From positions 1,116,001 to 1,180,000 of the forward strand of contig NZ_QXJM01000039.1 of NCBI RefSeq assembly GCF_003570905.1: a stretch of 64,000 nt of DNA, read 5' to 3'. Shown piece by piece: positions 62,671 to 64,000 of the stretch; position 1 is the stretch's first letter, and each line of letters begins with the position of its first letter. This DNA is from Cohnella faecalis. GTDB lineage: Bacteria > Bacillota > Bacilli > Paenibacillales > Paenibacillaceae. A model generated the notes under the pieces. The model ran no database searches, was not told the DNA's origin, and saw only the letters and a list, made by a program, of their open reading frames with translations. The position numbers and the translations under genes were made by a program.

Positions 62671-63558
62671 CTAGGCCGCCGATCGGGCCGTTTCTTTGAG
62701 AAGATCGACGAGATGACGGATCGCAGGATCGAACCATTTCTTTTTGTGATGGATAACCTGGGAGTAGACCGTCATTTCCGCGTGCCGGAACGGAAGCGAG
62801 ACTAGCCGGCCTTCCGCGAGCTCGCGCTCAAGGGCGATCCGGGGCAGCAAGCCGATACCTAGCCCGTAGCTTACGCATTGCTTGATCGCTTCGAGGCTGC
62901 CGAATTCATGGTGGATATGATAGGAGACGCCGTGGCGGCCCAGCAGCCCCTCGAACGCGGCTCGATACGTGCAGCCGTTCTCCGTCGCGACATACGATTG
63001 ACCGACGAGCTGAGAGACTTCGAGATGGTGCGCCCCGCATAGTGGGTGGTCCGGCGCGGATACGAGCACGAGGGGCTCTTCTCGCAGAATGATGGCTTCA
63101 ACGTCGTCATCTTTGATCGGGCGGTCGAGCACGATGCCGAGATCCAAATCGCCGGATTTGACCTGATGCAAAATTTGCGTCTCGGACAGCGGCAGCGCTT
63201 GAAGGCAGACTTGCGGATAGGTTTGTCGGAAGCGATGAAAAACTTGGGGAAGAAAGAAGGCCATTAAAGATTCGATTGTTCCAATGTCCAGATGTCCCTT
63301 TACTTGGCGGGAAATAACGGCTAAGGAGTCGTCGTACAGCTGCAAAATCCTCTCGAACGTTTCCTTGAGCTGCTCGCCTGCCGACGTTAACCGGACCGTT
63401 CTTCCGTATCTTTCGAAGAGGAGCACCCCATATTCCGTCTCCAGCTTCTGAATGTGAGAGGTGACGCTGGACTGAACATAGCCGAGGCTTTCCGCCGCTT
63501 TCGTGAAGCTGTTGCATCTTGCCACTTCGATGAATGATTTCAAAAATACGAAGTCCAA
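62671..63558 (-). CDS. LysR-type transcriptional regulator
   Basis: 295 residues from TTG 63558. N-terminal winged HTH (FLKSFIEVARCNSFTKAAES, then QSSVTSHIQKLETEYGVLLF) and substrate-binding domain (GHLDIGTIESLMAFFLPQVF; VKSGDLDLGIVLDRPIKDDD). The target and inducer are unknown. The start follows a small gene by 7 bases, so the two are probably transcribed together. The frame continues upstream without a good ribosome binding site. Confidence 0.88.
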   Translation of the reverse strand: MDFVFLKSFIEVARCNSFTKAAESLGYVQSSVTSHIQKLETEYGVLLFERYGRTVRLTSAGEQLKETFERILQLYDDSLAVISRQVKGHLDIGTIESLMAFFLPQVFHRFRQTYPQVCLQALPLSETQILHQVKSGDLDLGIVLDRPIKDDDVEAIILREEPLVLVSAPDHPLCGAHHLEVSQLVGQSYVATENGCTYRAAFEGLLGRHGVSYHIHHEFGSLEAIKQCVSYGLGIGLLPRIALERELAEGRLVSLPFRHAEMTVYSQVIHHKKKWFDPAIRHLVDLLKETARSAA

Positions 63559-63565
63559 ATTCCCG

Positions 63566-63760
63566 TCACCGTCCCGTCTGAGCGGCCCGTCCTCGTTTGC
63601 CGAAAATTCTACTGAGCAAGGATGCAAGTTTTGAAGACGCGCCTGCATCCGCCTTAAGCGGCTCGAACAGTTCTGCGGACCGCTTGATTCCCAGCTTTCT
63701 TTCACGTTCCAGCCGCTCGCATTCCCATATTCTAAAGGCCGAATAGTCGTCGATCAACAC
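63566..63760 (-). CDS. 64-residue polar protein upstream of the LysR gene
   Basis: GTG 63760 follows GGGGAGG with 9-base spacing; an ATG 33 bases upstream overlaps that site. Sequence LIDDYSAFRIWECERLERER then KLGIKRSAELFEPLKADAGA is polar and basic at its end. Not recognised. Its stop is 7 bases before the LysR TTG, suggesting coupling. Confidence 0.55.
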   Translation of the reverse strand: MLIDDYSAFRIWECERLERERKLGIKRSAELFEPLKADAGASSKLASLLSRIFGKRGRAAQTGR

Positions 63761-63990
63761 TTTTTTTCGCCTCCCCAATTGTCGTTGGTTCATCTTACCA
63801 CCACTTCGGCAAAGTCAGTTATCCTTTGTTTTTCATGGCATCTATCGGGTTTTTCGATGGAAACGCATCCATGGGGAAGAGGACATTTGCCGTTTGCCTT
63901 TCTTTTGTGCATAGTGGAAGAGACGGAGTATCAATCTAACTATCCAATGGTTGAACATTAGAACGTATAAGGGCACAGGGGGAGCGAACG

Positions 63991-64000
63991 ATGACAGAAC
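63991..64000 (+). CDS. Start of an unidentified gene, cut by the window edge
   Basis: ATGACAGAAC begins at 63991, with AGGGGGAG seven bases upstream. Only three codons are visible. Between 63761 and 63990 I see no convincing gene or structure. Confidence 0.5.

Noticed and set aside
63779..63961. 60-residue ORF near the right edge
   Set aside because: Weak start, no recognisable features, and it overlaps the start region of the small LysR-linked gene.

Overview
The window looks like chromosome of a moderately high-GC, endospore-forming Firmicute, most likely Paenibacillaceae (Cohnella/Paenibacillus type). This is inferred from AGGAGG-type ribosome binding sites, frequent GTG/TTG starts, a Bacillales-type sigma-B operon (rsbV-rsbW-sigB), a Bacillus cereus-like RsbK/RsbY/RsbM signalling set, and YtxG/YtxH/YflT-type stress proteins. 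No tRNA, rRNA or CRISPR array was seen.

Region 1 (about 0.1-27.5 kb, + strand) is a nearly complete extracellular contractile injection system (eCIS, the Afp/PVC/MAC-like phage-tail relatives). It opens with a partner-switching module: an RsbW-type kinase, a STAS antagonist and a GAF-PP2C phosphatase. Next come an AAA+ ATPase, a DUF4255 cap-type protein, one sheath, two tube proteins and a tail-assembly-chaperone-like protein. A 1482-residue protein full of 15-residue repeats follows. Then come a LysM protein, gp27-like hub, gp5-like spike, gp25 wedge, two baseplate-J-type proteins, a propeller-tail-I fusion, an eCIS-associated 554-residue protein and a membrane-anchored TPR protein, closed by a strong terminator. 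Six reading frames in this region need corrections of single-base indels or of a missing start codon; most of the indels lie in short G/C runs.

Region 2 (27.5-40.2 kb) starts with a 12-copy, 51-bp hairpin-bearing tandem array. A PAAR-like/MORN pair on the - strand probably supplies the spike tip and a companion. A large membrane protein with a degenerate adenylate-cyclase domain is divergent from it. These are followed by a GNAT acetyltransferase, a transporter-HEAT-cyclic-nucleotide-binding fusion, methionine aminopeptidase, a DUF2164 protein and an RluA-type pseudouridine synthase with an arginine/glycine-rich repeat tail. A second, 52-bp array ends the region.

Region 3 (40.2-44.3 kb, - strand) is a three-gene sugar operon: NDP-sugar pyrophosphorylase, GT4 glycosyltransferase, and a helical-toroid protein interrupted by 15-residue repeats.

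Region 4 (44.5-59.7 kb) is a general-stress neighbourhood. RsbY-, RsbK- and RsbM-like proteins would feed the RsbV-RsbW-SigB switch. I can see eight candidate sigma-B promoters (GTTTMA-N12-15-GGGTWW style), including divergent pairs, in front of small membrane and stress proteins. A 52-bp array of the same family as the 27.5-kb one and an IS3-family insertion sequence lie here.

Region 5 (59.7-64 kb) holds a PMT-family membrane mannosyltransferase with an F5/8C-like domain, its likely polyprenyl-phosphate sugar donor synthase, a LysR regulator with a small upstream gene, and the first codons of another gene.

A window-wide theme is tandem expansion: 39-, 45- and 90-bp repeats inside genes and 13-, 51- and 52-bp repeats between genes.
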